Below, one piece after another: positions 14,401 through 29,400 of a DNA stretch of 64,000 nt. Source of the DNA: Metellina segmentata (taxonomy: Eukaryota; Arthropoda; Arachnida; Araneae; Tetragnathidae); contig OX375879.1 in assembly GCA_947359465.1 (NCBI GenBank), positions 89,007,578-89,071,577 on the forward strand. The letters run 5' to 3'. How positions within the stretch are numbered: position 1 is the stretch's first letter; each line of letters starts with the position of its first letter. Made by a program: the position numbers and the translations under genes. The notes below the pieces were generated by a model. It did no database searches. It saw nothing but the letters and a program-made list of their open reading frames with translations, and was not told the DNA's origin.

Positions 14401-17400
14401 ACGACTGTTGTAAGGTGCAGGGTAATAATAGTAGAGACCACAAAAGCCTGTATTGGAAAACACTTCACAAAACTCAATACGAGTAACAGTAAAAACATTA
14501 AATTTAAAGAAAGAAGAACGTGAACTGAAAGAAAGAATCTATTTTTATGCAGTTAGCTGATTCAGCTGTGGAAAACAACAGTTGTTGGCTCCGATGCATT
14601 TGGCTGTCGTTCTTCCAGACCTTCCCTCTGGAAAAATTTAAATTATGAGTTAGTTTAGCTCAATTGAATGTGCACAATTATGTGTAGCACTTTTTTATGT
14701 TACGAAGTACATAAAAGCGCAAAGGGCTCCAAATACTTTATCTTTATTTTAACTGAAATAAAATTCTGCTCTTACTATAGAGGTAGGAAGGAAGTTCAAT
14801 TTACATCACACTGTAGCAACACGGTGGGCTATTGGTGATGGTCTTTAGATAAATCACGAAGGGAAAGATTCGACGATAAGACCTCGTAATTTTGAATCAG
14901 TCAGATGACGAGGTCAACAACTGAGCTGGCAAATCATTCTCCAACCACCACACTATAATGGGAACATTTGAAGCCACGGCAGATTTTACATGCATCAGCT
15001 CCCGTCGCACGGGAAAACTCGACAGTATTTGGATCGAGTTTCAAACTCACAACCCTCCAGTTTCTAATCCATGACTGTAATAAGGGGACTACCACGATTC
15101 TTTTACTATACATAAATAAGTGATGTAAATGTAAAATTGGTAAATGGTAGAGAAGTGATGTAAATGTAAAATTGGTAATTTTCAAGTTTCTCAACCCGAA
15201 TAGAAATAATAAATTTAATTGCTAATAATGTTGAAATTAAGTAAGTACAACCTTTGCACCTTAAAATTAAATTTTTCATCATACAAAGCAGTAATGTTTG
15301 TTTTCAGAGTAGTTTAACACACACAAAAGTAATAAGTTCATTAAGAAAAGTAGTGATAACGATAGAATACAATGCTATTGCCCCCATGTGCTAATCAGAT
15401 CCCAATACCAAAAAAATGACGAGCCAGTACTAGTTTATATAGTCAAATTATACTAGTTTCCCTCATGTAGTATAAATGTGTATTAATTACTGAATGTTCA
15501 ACTTACACTGTGTATTTTCCCTCTCATTCTTTATATAATCCCTAAACACATATATTGTTAGACTTACAAATGAAAAGATCCATAGATACAGTGTAAAATA
15601 AACTTGAAATAGCTAAGAGGACAATCTAAGACTTCTAGGTACTCTTCTGCAAAGCGGTGGGAAAAACCAATTCTTTTAAATTGCCACTGAGAAATATGCA
15701 TTTTAGTGAGAAAAAAAATTGAAATATTCTATTCTAGTATATTTAATTAATCAGTTCAGCATAGTCTAATTCAGGTAACCTTCGTATAACACGGATTCTC
15801 TACAACACGGTACCGAAATTGCGGCATCCTTCATATAACACACTCCTAGGTTCTCCATATTACACGGTTTACAATAACAATGATAATCAATTAAGAATGG
15901 AGTGTTTATTTGTGCATTGAACATTTTCAACCCATTTCAAGTTTTCCATTTGTTTTGGTCCCTTCTTGCGTGTCTGTCTATTCTGTCTGGTCTGTTCGTC
16001 TGTCTGTTCATCTGTCTTTTCTGTTCGTCTGTCTTGCCTGTCTTGTCTGGTCTGATTGCCTGTCTGGTCTGTTCGTCTGTTTTGTCTGTCTTGTCTGTTT
16101 TGTCATGTCTGTCTTGTCTGATCTGTCTTGTCTTGTCTGGTCTGGTCTGTCTTGTCTTGCCTGGTCTGTCTTGTCTTGTTTGGTCTGTCTTATCTTATTT
16201 GTCTGGTCTGTCTTGTCTGTCTGTATGTATGTGTGTATATTTAAAACTTATATGAATTTACTTATATTATTTAATGATCCCTTATGTAACTTTATTTAAA
16301 ATACAAATAAGTTAACTGTTTCTATGTTTTTAGTACTCCGTATAACACCGTTTAATTTTCTTCATTACACGGAACGCAATCTCAACTCTTATATAATTCC
16401 TAAGTTTCGCTTAATACGGTTTCCTTCTAACACTGTACCATTTGACCGTATTATAAGAAGGTCATAAGTAGTTTCAAACTTTTTTTTAAAGGAATTGATT
16501 TTTACTTCTGCTTTATTGTTAACTCTCCTCTAAGAGGTTTACTGAGAGTTAATTACCACTAATTACAGGAATATTTGTGATACATTAAAACAGATTTTGC
16601 CAGTCAATTTGATGTTTGGGATTCATTTTAACTCATTACACTTCGCGGAACCTTGTTGGTTTTGAAAGCAAGAAAATGTTATTATGCCACAATAATGTTA
16701 AACTATTTCTTATTTAAAATGTTTCATAATAATTAAATTAACGGTAACTGCAAAATTTTGTTACAGTAATATGTTGCATCAACTGAGATTGCAAAAATGA
16801 TATTTCTATTTAATTTATTTAGAATTTTCGAGAGGACATAAAATCGCTACTTGACTTTATATTCATTGTGGATGAAGAAAATTTCCGTTAAAATTTATGT
16901 ACCCCCACCCCGTTAAAACTTCATTAAAACCCCCGTATTACAAGAAAGTTTACACATTGAAGTTACTGAGTGCATAAAAAGAATGAGAAATAAAAATGCA
17001 TGTACGATAAATAAACTGTAGTACTATTATCAAAACGAAAAACTTATGGAACTTAAAATCATTTTAACCATTATTTATAGTAAAAACTTTTTTAACAGAT
17101 TTGTGAGTGAAAATTTAGTCATGATTTTTCTCAATTTTTTTGTTACGCTTAGTATAGTGAATTGCATTAGAAAATATTTTAATCTTCTGTTTTCAACATA
17201 AATGCGAACACTCCCCTTCCCGTTAATACCCGATTCTCATCCATCTCGAATTGTAGCTTAATTTTGAATCAAAGAAATTAATCCTAGGAATTTGAAAAGT
17301 AACATCTTAAAAGTGCTTTTATAACATTCCTTTTCTCATATTGGAAGATCTCCAGATTGTTTCATTAGTAAGGAGAATTTTTCGCCGATCTTGGAATTTT

Positions 17401-20400
17401 TTCTTAAACTCTCTGAAGCATGAACAGAAGGGATAAATAATTTAACACTTTCTTGTCTGGTTACTCTGTAATTTTTTTCTTTTAATTTCTATATTTACCT
17501 AGAGACCACCGGTTCGAAGTCTAAAATTTAGAGCTGAGAGTTATTTTTATCGAGGTGTGAGACTTGAATTAGAAAAGAGATTCTTGGTATATATACCAGT
17601 GGGAGATCCGAGTATAAGTAGCAAAGTTACAGGTAACCTTTGACGCCCTATTTGAAATGCAACCAAAATTGTCTATTTAAAATTCCAATTTTCTTGATGC
17701 TAAGTAATTTATTTTACATTTAATAGTATCTATCTTTTTAGGTAATATTCTAAATTCACCAGTCTTTAAATCTGCCTGCGAATTACGTTGAATAAATGTA
17801 TTTAAATTTTTTACTATAAATATTAAATAATTTTTGATTGGAATACTTGATCAAGGAAATGTAATTACAAATATTTCTTAAAACTTTGTTTTGGATTTTA
17901 TGATTCTATTTTAAATGTTTTTGTATTTTGAACTTAAAATAACTGATTAAGTATAAGAATTAGAATAAAAAACCAAGAAACTCAACAAACTGATAATTTT
18001 TCAATTTGAATTATTGCTAGTTTGTGATTGAGTACCTAGTCAGTAACGAAATTTTTCAACTCAAACGCTACAGTAGCGAAATGTGTGTGGAGCAAGTAAA
18101 GTTTTTAATAACCTATGCCAGACCTCAGGTTTGTTACCATAATTATATTTGGCAGCACAATATAGTCTTGAAACAGAAATAAAATATGGAACAACTCTAC
18201 AATCTCTATCACAGTGATGCTAATGTGATCAGAGTAAATATTGAGTGGAGTTCCTGTCATGTCTGAAAGCCCACACAGAAGGCAAGTTGGAGAACCTGCC
18301 AAACTAATACGGTAGAGATGATCATGCAATAGTTCTGTCCAGTGAGGACATGAAAATAAGTGACTCCTATAGTGCTCGGTAGATTTTGTGGCAACTGTGA
18401 CCTTAGCAAGAAGAAGACCTTAGCAAGAGAACCCTTTCTCTTTAGTTATATTTTTGTAAATATTAAGTCGGGGATGTTTGATTAAAAGTAGGAAAATCAA
18501 ATTAATTACAATGAATTGCAGGGTCGAGTCTGTCCACTTAGCACCCAATAATAAGTGCATTTTTTACCATCACAAAGATATTTTCTCTACCACTGGATTG
18601 CAAACAATGATAGAGTGGTAGGAAGGGATTGATCATTAAGTTTCTGGAATGTTGTTACAGGTGTGTGTGCGTGTTTGCATGTGTGCGAGTTATATGAACT
18701 GCAAAAAATGACGAAGACTAATTCAACAACGTTAAGCCAAATGAAAATAATTGGGACCGGCTTGAATGACAAATCAGACGAGTGAATCCTCCTAGTTTTT
18801 TTTAATCCATTTAATCCATTTTTGAAAATACACTGGGAAGGCCAAGGTTTCCCAAAAGAGCAACAGATTAGAAAACAAGAGGATTGCGAGTTCGGGGGTC
18901 TAATGCTTTAAATCTAACGCGGCTTCAAATGTCCTCACGTTGGCGTGGTGTGGAAGTTTGGAGAGTGGGGTTCAAGCTCAGGTATTGTTCTCGTCATTTA
19001 ACCGTGATTCAAAATTACAAGGCGTTGTCCTGAGATCTTTCCCTTTGGGATTGATCCCGGACCATTGCCAATAACCCATTGTGTTGCTCCAGTGAGACGT
19101 TAACATTAACTACCAGTTAACATTAACTACCAACCTCATATACATAGAAGAATACATACATCTAATGAGTCATTAGAGTTAGTCAAATTGATGTTCATTT
19201 GGCTTAAGATTGTTTAATTAGTTTATCGAAAGAGGCAGCTTCGAGTCTTCGTAGTTTTTCTCGAACCACTTATGACCAATTCTGAAACAATATTGATTAT
19301 TATTCTTTAGATAAATACCATCGTCTTCAGAGAAAAATGTTAACTTAATACCTCTGTTTGTATTACAACCGTTAATATAAACTGGGGATTGATAGGCTCG
19401 TATAGTTGGAACCTATTTATATTCAGGGTATCCTCTTAACGTATAGGAGGATCCGAAACATATTCCCAAGATTGTAACTTTGCATACTTTTCTGCTCTTT
19501 GACAAATATCGTGTCCGGGCATCATTTGCTTAAGATTTAAGGCCGGTTACGTCACTTCCATACCCTTTGTGATGAATCCGTGTCTCAGTCACATGTAAGG
19601 AAGTGCGGAAAATTTTAGCCTCACACTTGTAATAGTTATTATTAAGAGTAATTTTGAAAACTTGTGCAAATTTGTATGATTCTAGACTCATTGAAACGTC
19701 TGCATCATTTTATTTAGAAGAAAATGCTTTCTTAACGCCTGTGACAATTTCTGCGCTTCGTTCCCTTGTACAACTTGGCGAATTTTGTAGCATTTTTTTT
19801 GTAACATTCGGTGAAATTCAAAAGCAAACAACAAAAATGAGTAAGCACCAACATTTGGATAATGGAATGAGGTGGAAAATAGTCGGGAGACTGGAAAAGG
19901 GCAGTCTTAAGTGCTGATTGCTAGACTTGAATGTAACGGCTAGACTCGTGTCCAACTTATAGAAACAGCTACAGAATATACTGGAGGCATTTTCCAACAT
20001 AAGCAATATTTATTCATTGATTGGAATCTTTCTTGTCCTGTATGCTGGTTGGTCTGGTTATCCAGTGAAAATAACGTTTAGTTTGTTTCAGCGTTATAGT
20101 ATTCTTACTTAAACCATGAATGTAGGTCGATGCTGTAACTTTATTTGGCTCGTTGATAATAATTTTAGCGGACAGAAGGTATCTTGAAGGCTACTTAGCC
20201 CTCTTTTATAGTATGCCTGCCATAACTTTCATCAGAAATGCATGTCTTATAAAATGAGAGTAACCACTTTTTAAACTCCTTTACATCTTTGGTAATAACC
20301 TTTATAACATTAAATCTTCCGGTATTGCTCAATTTTCTCATGAGCTCCTCATATTCGTCAGGTAACTAGATCTGATAATCATCTTTTCGAGTTAGACGTT

Positions 20401-23400
20401 TCATTGTCCCAAAGTCTCTGTCACAGAGAAGGAAGGAGTTGCCCTTTGTTGAGAAAAAGATTTCAACTTTTTCAATCACTCGTAATTTAAATAAGGCAAT
20501 ACACATTCTTAGTAAAGAATTATTTTAGTTTCGTCACCTACATTCGTCAGAAAAGAGAAACAAATATGCATGTTAATTGGTGTTTGCTACACCTTGTATT
20601 GAAACATATTCCTTTTGAACACATTTACTGTCAAACCTTTTACCCTTACGCTTTGCGTGAAACATTTTTTTAAAGTCTTTGGACTGCATAGATCTGTTTG
20701 TAGACGTGCCTGTATCACTCCTCCTACGACGAGTAACATCTATTTTTTATATTAGTGAAGTTAAAAATAAACCTTGTGTATCTTTATCAGGCAATTCGTT
20801 AAAATAGATTGTTATTTTTGAAAAATCTTCCTCTGCGAGCTTGGAGAAACAAGCAAGTATGGGCCGGTCACAGACAGGTCCTGTGTCGATCAAGCAGTTA
20901 CAGCATTACCTGCATTGAAAACTCAGCCCATTTGGATTTCACAATAAGCATGAAGGTGTTCAATTGATATAAAGTATTTACTTACCAGCATGGTTTACGT
21001 AGCTAATCCATATAGTCCTTGCTTTCTATAAAACATTTATTTGGTACAGTTCTAGATTGTTTTTTACCTTTCTGACACTTCCATCAATCACATAGCCTTC
21101 AGAAGAACCTGATGCCATTATTTGTAAATTCGTGCCATTTGGATTCCATTATATTCCAGAAGTTGTAAAAAGGTGACACGTGCAACATGTCTCCTTTTTA
21201 CAAAGTTTCGGATATTGGACTGTCCATATCCGAAACTTGGGGTTCCAAACAACCATCGATTTATAGAGGGCTTTATTGGCAGGCTACGTTACTGTTCGTC
21301 TGCTTTCAAATGTCTGCCAACAGTTGTAAAAAGGTGGCATGTGCAGCAAATGTCACCTTTTTACAAAGTTTCGGATATTAGACCGTCCACTTGTCCTATT
21401 TAGGTTACTTCATAGAAACCTATCTTTATACAGAATGTGGGTATTGGTATAAAGGCAAGCTTCCGCCAATAAAATTATTTTTCGGGAAAATGTCACATAT
21501 CCCTTTTTACAACAACCGATTCAATTGTTTAACGTTTCATTAATTTGTCTTATTTCAATCACTAGAGTGGGGTTCTCAAAAAACTTCTGCTTGTGTTGCC
21601 AGCTTTCGGTATCACCATTCACTGATAATGTCATTTCAGTTAAACTCTTCCCTTAAATTAATTTTGAACTTGTTATTTTGTTTTCTTTTTGTTTTGAATA
21701 ATTGAGTAGCTTGATTTCTCCACTGCAATTTATAATGTCGTGGTGTGATTTTCAAATTCGTATGATCTTAAATCACCTTTTGTATTCGTTACGGGCTCTT
21801 TGACAGGCCAAGTTTTATAGTGGTTACGCTCCTATTCCTGAACTCCCAGGTTCACACGCTTTTTCAACAAGACAATGCTCGACTCCATATTACTACCGTC
21901 TCAAGAGCTTGTATACGACATCTTACCATGGCCGACATACTCACCGGATCTGTACCCGATCGAAAATGTAAGGTATGCCACTGGACTAGATGTCACCATT
22001 CCACCCCTACCGCGCAATCTGCTGGATCTACGTGGACAAGGTGCAACTAATATGAACATGACTTCATAAAGAGCCATGACTCATTACCAAGGCGCCTGGC
22101 GTGCTGCATTAGGAATAATGAGAGTCATACTCCTTACTGAATGATACTACTTTTTTGAATTTTTCCCAATAAAGTTTACATATTTCAGTCTGAAATTTTA
22201 ATTATTTACTCATTCATAAGCACACTTTACGAAGCTTGTAAATTTCATTGCATTCTGACAATTCCTTCTAGGTGCAAATTTTTTTGTTGTCTTAGAGTGT
22301 ACTTTTGCTTCAAGCAGATACTTTACTTAAGTTTCTAATTTCGTTTGTTCGCCTATCACTAAACTAAATTTAACGAACGTATAGCAATCAAACATAAATA
22401 TTCATTATAAATTTAATCTCTGGCTCTTGACAACTTTCACACACATTAAAATTTAATTCAGCTGCCTTTCAGTAGAATATTTATCTAGTCATGTTTTTTA
22501 TAGTTTATTTATATTAAGCAAACAGTACTATAATAAAGAAAAGCTTAGAATTGAAAAAGTACAAAATCATTAATCAATATCAGATTTTGCTTTTGATAAT
22601 GAAATAATATATTAGTTGAATATGTTATGGATTAATTTTGTAATTCGTATATAAATAATGATATTCTAAACTTAAAAGTGAGAGATTTATCATGGCCCTG
22701 CCATTTCTGCAATATGAATATGGGAAGCTCAGATTTCCTAATACTAAAATAGTTTTCAAGATGTGCTACTTAAAAATTTATATAATGTTTGTAATATTAA
22801 TTATACTTATAGTAATATTCATTGCACTCTGATGGAAATATTAGATTCAAAGGACTTCTTTTTTCAGTATTGGAAAATTTCAGATATTATCGCCAAGAAG
22901 TTAGTCTCTATGTTAATAAAAATGATTAAAAATAACATTCCTGAATTTATTAATGGCAGAACTACCGAACTGCCAGCGAGAAAATAAAATTCCATAGTAC
23001 TTCATAGAATTTCATAGCACTAAAAATGAACTTAAAACATTATATAAGTTTTAAATATTACACTGGAAAATTGTTTTAGAATTAGGAACACAAACTTTCC
23101 ATTCTCATACTCCAGAAATGGTAGGACCAAACGAATTAAACAGTTGGATACATATTTGAAATTTTGTGTCGAAATTGAGTGTTGCTGGAAACTATGGTTC
23201 TTGTGCAATTAAATGCGGTTAGACGCATATGAATTTTTAGAAGGCATTATTTGGCCTATCGAATGGTACCTTCGAATTTTCTCTATCATGAACGATGTAC
23301 AAACAGAGGGATTGTTCGATTCCTTTCTCCTCAGCTGTACCTTCATTTTTTTCAACTGAATCTAATTTCATAATACAAGGCGCGGCAAAAGAGTTGGACG

Positions 23401-26400
23401 GTTTTCAAATGGAAGTAACACAGTGGTTATGTATATCACAATGAATTTATTAAAGCCAAAAAATCTGACTATGTGTGCCATTTGGATATTTATACATATA
23501 TTTAGGCTGTCTTGAAAATTACCGTCTCTAAAATGTTGTCCGTCCCTCTTTATGCACTCTTCAAGTCTTTTCCTGAAGTTACGTGTCGCTCTCTCCAATA
23601 TTTCGCCACCATTGTTGGCGATTTCGTTGGCAATGGTAATGTTCAGGTCATAGATTGTTTGGGGCCTGTTTACGTACACTTTTGACTTCAGGTAACCTCA
23701 CAGAAAATAGTCTCAGATGGTAAGGTCAGGGAAATGTGGGGGCCAGGAATTATGTACCCTAGAAACATGCGTTTCTAGGGTACATAAGAAAACACAGAAA
23801 TTTGTGTCATGAAATTTTCTGCCGTCTACCTTGATGAAACCTTACCGTACGCTTATTAATCCCATGAAGACGCCTACGCACTTGTGGTTGAAGACATCGT
23901 GTCAGCATTTCGATGTAACATTATTCACTGTCACAGTGTTCCCGTTCTCCTATAAAAATCAGGGCTTATGATGTGGAATGTAGACCCTACACACCAAAAT
24001 GCAACCTTTGCACTGTGAAGAGGCCGCTCGTGGGATCAATAGGCGTATGGTATTGTTAAGCATTACTAAATAGATTTTTCAGCCCTAATAAATTCGTTGT
24101 GATATACATAACCACTGTGTTATTTCCATTTGAAAACTGTCCAACTCCTTTACCGCACTTTGTGTAAATAATTGTCACACATTGAAAGATCTATGAGAAA
24201 TCACACGTTTTGAGTAAACACATTTTTATCAGTAGAAGCATATATATTTGGGTTTTTAATTTGTTACACTTCCTGTTTAAATCTTTTATATTTACTTCTA
24301 GGCTTTTACTAGTAACTATAGTTTTGTGTGTCAAATACCTTAACAGATATCATCTGAATGAAGCTCTCATTTGATATTATGTTTAGTGGCATTACACGAG
24401 ATGTAAAATATCGATTATTATTATACAGTTTTCATGTATGTATAATCTCACAACGTATGAACAATGAATCACATTGAATTCTTAGGTCTATAGATCAAGC
24501 TCTCTAACATTTTAGACCCAAGAGATATTTGAATAAGAAAAATAATATCTAATGGAGCTCGGAGAACAATTCTATGTAAAAATATTTAATGAACCATACA
24601 TGAGATGAACACGGTATTAAAGACATTAATGTAGAAAGTAAATATGTTATTGTGAACCTTAATTAAATCACGTGATCGAAGACGGGCGTCAAGTATCACC
24701 TGAATTTACAGAGATACAGAGACACATATATTTTTTGTATCCTTAATCTTTGATGGCCGATGTGATCTCACGAATGAGATGGCGATTTCTTTTGTGTCTG
24801 TGAGCATAGCTGTGTGCAGTATGTTATAGGCTATCCTGGTGAAAAATATAGTTGGTTGTGCTCTTTTGTCATTTTTTGTCAGTTGAACTAATGGAACAAG
24901 TTACCTTGAGCAAGGGCAACCAATTTTTTTCATGGAAAAGTTGAGCAGAATTCTAAATGGACGTAACGAAATTTCTCAAATGAATTTTGCTCATCATGTA
25001 GGAAAATTTCTTTACGGTATTCTTTCCTATAGGTTGGAGTAGCTAAAATTGCTTTGACATGGTCTTTGGTAAAAACAGAATTAGTCTTTTTCAACCACAG
25101 CAAATTTAGTCGATGCATTTAAGTCCGGTGATTTCCAACACCTCTTCTGAAAAGACATACACCCTTCATACTTACGAAAAATGGGTTTTCTTTCTTTTTC
25201 CCCCTCAACACCTACAAGCATAAACGTAGTCGTTTCAATGTCTTCCATGAATGGTTCCAAAATATTTAACTTCCCCTACAAGCTAGTCTTCTATATTTTA
25301 CTTGAATGTTTGAAGAACTTCAACTCTTCATCGTCGATGTTAGTCAATTATTTCAACAGTTTTTCATCCTCGCTGTCCTCGTTCTCATGTTTTCCTTTCC
25401 ACATTTGCTTTTTCCTTGGTTTCTTACTTACCTCTTGGCTCTTTCACTTTCTCCTCACTCGGTTACCTCTTATTTTTTCTCTTCTGCCTCCTTCAAGCGT
25501 GACAGAACTTGGTCAGTTGTAAGAACTTCACCATATGTGTGATGTTTTAGTAAATCAGTCTTCTTGCTCCCCAAGCACACGAAAAATGCAATAAAACACA
25601 ATTCAAATGTACTAAATACGATTAAATACAAAATTACACAGAAAAACACATTGATTTTCCATCCAAATTGAACGAAACTATTGGCAAAGTTATGTTTACA
25701 ACTACCCCGTCTCTTGAAAAATATGGGGTAATTGTAAACATTCAACTGTAGGTGCATTTGAGTTCCCAGAAGGAAAAGTCAATGATTTTCTGTTCGATAG
25801 AAACATAACTGACTGTAATAAGGAATTGGAACAACATATTTTCAATATATTATGGAGGGCCCAACAGAAAATGCAACACACAACTTTCAAACCCAAACTT
25901 TTCAATCGTAATTTTTTCTACTAAACAGATTGCTATCAGCTGTGGTTCAAAGATATACGGGATCACCATATTACATCCTCAGGGTTGCCAGCTTTCCTAT
26001 TTCGCAACTTTTTAGTTTCTCGGAATTTTATGTGGGCGCTTGTATAGCTTGTTTACAATTACCACTCCTGACCCTACTCCTGTTTCATGCTTTCTTCAGA
26101 CTAAAACTTGTTCTTTCTGATGATTGTAATAGCTGTACCACGGATAATTTCTCTTTGAGTTTGACTATATGCAAATATATAAGACAAAATTTTGTTTGAT
26201 AAAATTGAAAACCAGTATAAAACCTATATGCAATTTTTCTTTTTTCTTTGTCCCTCTGTTGTCTTTTATGAATTTATAAAGGCTATATAGTTATAACGCG
26301 TAAAATGACAGATTTTTATCTGAATGAAATAATTTAGAAGTGATTGCTATTTCTGTTTAAAACACAGCACTATATTTTCTACTTTTACTATTATAATGCT

Positions 26401-29400
26401 AAATAATTTTCAAAAATATCATTTCAAAATTTTTTTGGAAAGCTTGTATAGTAACTTATAGCTATAATTTTGTTCAAATCTTATGAGGTAAAATCGTGTT
26501 TTAAAAACCCATAAAAGCGTAAAGCATAAGCAGAAAAACCTAATTTAAGGTTTTCAGCTCCTAGAAATGAATAGCCTAGTAATTATTGATACTTATAACA
26601 TTCTTTCATGAAAAGAACATTATACTCTTAAAAGCCCTTATTTTATAAGTAAGATAGTAAACTTTATTATTTACTGTTAATAAACGACACTGTCAAAATG
26701 GTGCAAAAGTAATATTGTAAATATATATTTAATAGACTATGAAGGAACTAAAATACCTCCTATTGCACAATCAAATGACTAAAAAAGTAAAAACTACAAC
26801 ATATCGTTCATCGTCACGATCTTATCTTTTTAAATAATTATCATAAGAAGCCATTATTTAATCGTTAAAATAAAGTGTCACATAAAATTTTTTTATGAGA
26901 TTGATTTAAGTTTGTAAGTATGATGATTCTTCTTTGTAACTTCTGGATAGGTTTCAAAAGAAAATGAAATTGTTCAGTCATTCACCAAGAAAGAGGAATA
27001 CCTGTTAAAAAAACTCCTAGCACACAATACTAGCTTTATCCTCAGAGTGTAAAAAGGAAATAAAAAAAATAGTTCTCTTCTCACTTGCCTAAATTAAAAA
27101 GAGTAATTTCAACAAAGAGCTTAAGAATTTCAATTTAATTGAAATTTCTTAGAAATAATTTGAACTTATCGACATTTCCCCTACAGACAGCACTTCAGAT
27201 TCTTGTCCGAAGTGTTGCGGAAATGAAACAAATGCTTGGAGGCGCTCGCTTTGGTCGAGCTAAGGATAGAAACTAGACAGGCGATACTAAAGACTACTTA
27301 AATTTAGATCACACTTACGTCAGACAAAAGTATGCCAATCCTCGTGTGCTTCTACATTGTGGCTTTAAGATAAAAGTTAGAACGAATACTTACCTCAACA
27401 GTCAGTTTCTGAGCTACAGCCAGCCTCACCTCTTCTTTTTCGATATGGATGAGGAAAAGGAGAAGACCTGTGGGAAGTAAAAAACATTAAAATGAGGGCA
27501 TTGAATGACACTCGCTTTTTTGTTCCGAGTGCTTTAGGTAACTCCAATTGTTTAAATGAAGTCAAGGCTGTTTGATGCATTCTTAATTGGTTGTAACGCA
27601 AGGCTATTAGTCACCTTGTTCTGAGAGATTTAAAAGCCTTTAATCTTTTTCTAATAACATTATGATATCCAATTTAGACAAGAATGCTTATTTAAACACG
27701 TTTCAGCCATAATTGTTTCAATGATAATAATTGCTTAATTGGTTCAACTCTTTGATGTCCCCGCAGAAAAAATTTTACGAGAGGAAATTTTATGATACAC
27801 ACATATAATTTCAAGTTATATATCCATTTATGACTATTTCTCAATGTAAAATGGGTGGCTTTCGCGTTTTCTATTGGTCTGTATGTATGCGCCCGCACTA
27901 TTTTCAAACAGCTGGCTATATTTACATGAGACTTTGTGTACTAATAGTATTTTATAGTAACTTAGTGAGTGAATTTCGCAGCGTCAGTTTATGTGTCTTC
28001 CCATTTTATGCTTGTATGTTTGTGCAAGCATCACCAAGCAAACAATTAAACATATTTTTATATTTACAGACCGTGTTATTGAATATAGTACTTAAAATTC
28101 CTCTGTTTTCCTGTTAAGACCAGTTTCAAGCCCCTTCCCCTAAAAAAACTTACTGAATACATACACGCTTTTTATTAAACATGATTCAAAACAATTATTA
28201 TTTTATTGTCTGAATTGACGCATGTGGGTTTGTTTTGCTTGCAGTGGATACTATCCCACGTCGGTTTATTTGGAAACGATATAGTTGATTTTCTGGTAAA
28301 AGGAGGATCGGGAGCATATTAGTCCAGCAAATAGTGATCTCACCTCTGGAGAAATTTACTCCCTGCACAAATCGAAAAGTCATGACATGGTGTGTTCATT
28401 CCCCCCATTTTTGGTATTCTGCACACCGTCATGAACTTTCATTGTAATTTTTAAAAAAATCAAGAATGTAGCAGATTGGTCGGGCAAGACAGAGAGTCGA
28501 ACTCAATGAGTATTTGAATTTTCCAACGTGTCCATACACCGCAAAAAATGATATCCCAGAAAGTCCATCCCATATTTTAGATTCGGTGTCTCTGCGAAAC
28601 AGATCCTCTATGAACAAGTAGGTAAGTATTAATTAACATCGCACTGGAGCAACACAAGACTTTTGGCGATGGTCCGAGATCAATACCGAAAGAAAAGATC
28701 CAAAGGATGAAAATAAGTTTGTTACTGTGTGACTTGTAAAACAAGGTTCTTTGGACTTGGTCAAAGTTGTATTTCGACCAAGAGGATTTGTAATTTCAGA
28801 GGATTTGCAAGTGGATTTGGATTTGTAACAATACCAATCAATTCAATTTTAATATGACAGTGTTGAAGAAGCTGTAAATTGAGCATTTTTTAAATTGTAA
28901 TTTGACACTCAGATTGTTTCATTAGTATTGCTGGAAAAGCAATTAAAAAAAATTATTTGTGAAGATAAAAAATTCAAATACTTTGTGCGTTTAACTGATT
29001 TTTCGTCTTTGAAAATAAATTGATAGTAAATTTGTAAATATTTTCACAGAGTATTTTTGGAATCACCCTCTCTCTTATTTTAAAAGATTCTAAGTCGAAA
29101 AGTGATACTTTTGCTCATCTTTGGATTTTCAAAATTCTGTTTCAAGGATAGGAATTTCAGTTCTGACTTTTGCATTGCTTCTGTTGTAAATGTGTTCTAA
29201 TATATTATGTGTCAATAAATTATTTACTAGTCTGATTTTAATGAATTATTTATTTTGTGTCTAATATTGCTAAAGATATATGTTCATTTCTTGACGGCAT
29301 GTGTGCATGCATTTGACCACTCTCCTCATTTGTCTTTGAAAAACATAATGAAGCAAAGAAAACTTAAAATAAGACTGGCAGCTAAACAAAATGCTGCAAT

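Noticed and set aside
15902..16299. Two overlapping plus-strand frames rich in Cys, Leu, Ser and Val
   Set aside because: They are translations of the TGTCT/TCTGG array.
26985..27016. 16-nt candidate exon GTATTCCTCTTTCTTG with phases that could fit between exons 6 and 7
   Set aside because: Exon 6 joins exon 7 directly in frame with strong sites, so no extra exon is needed.
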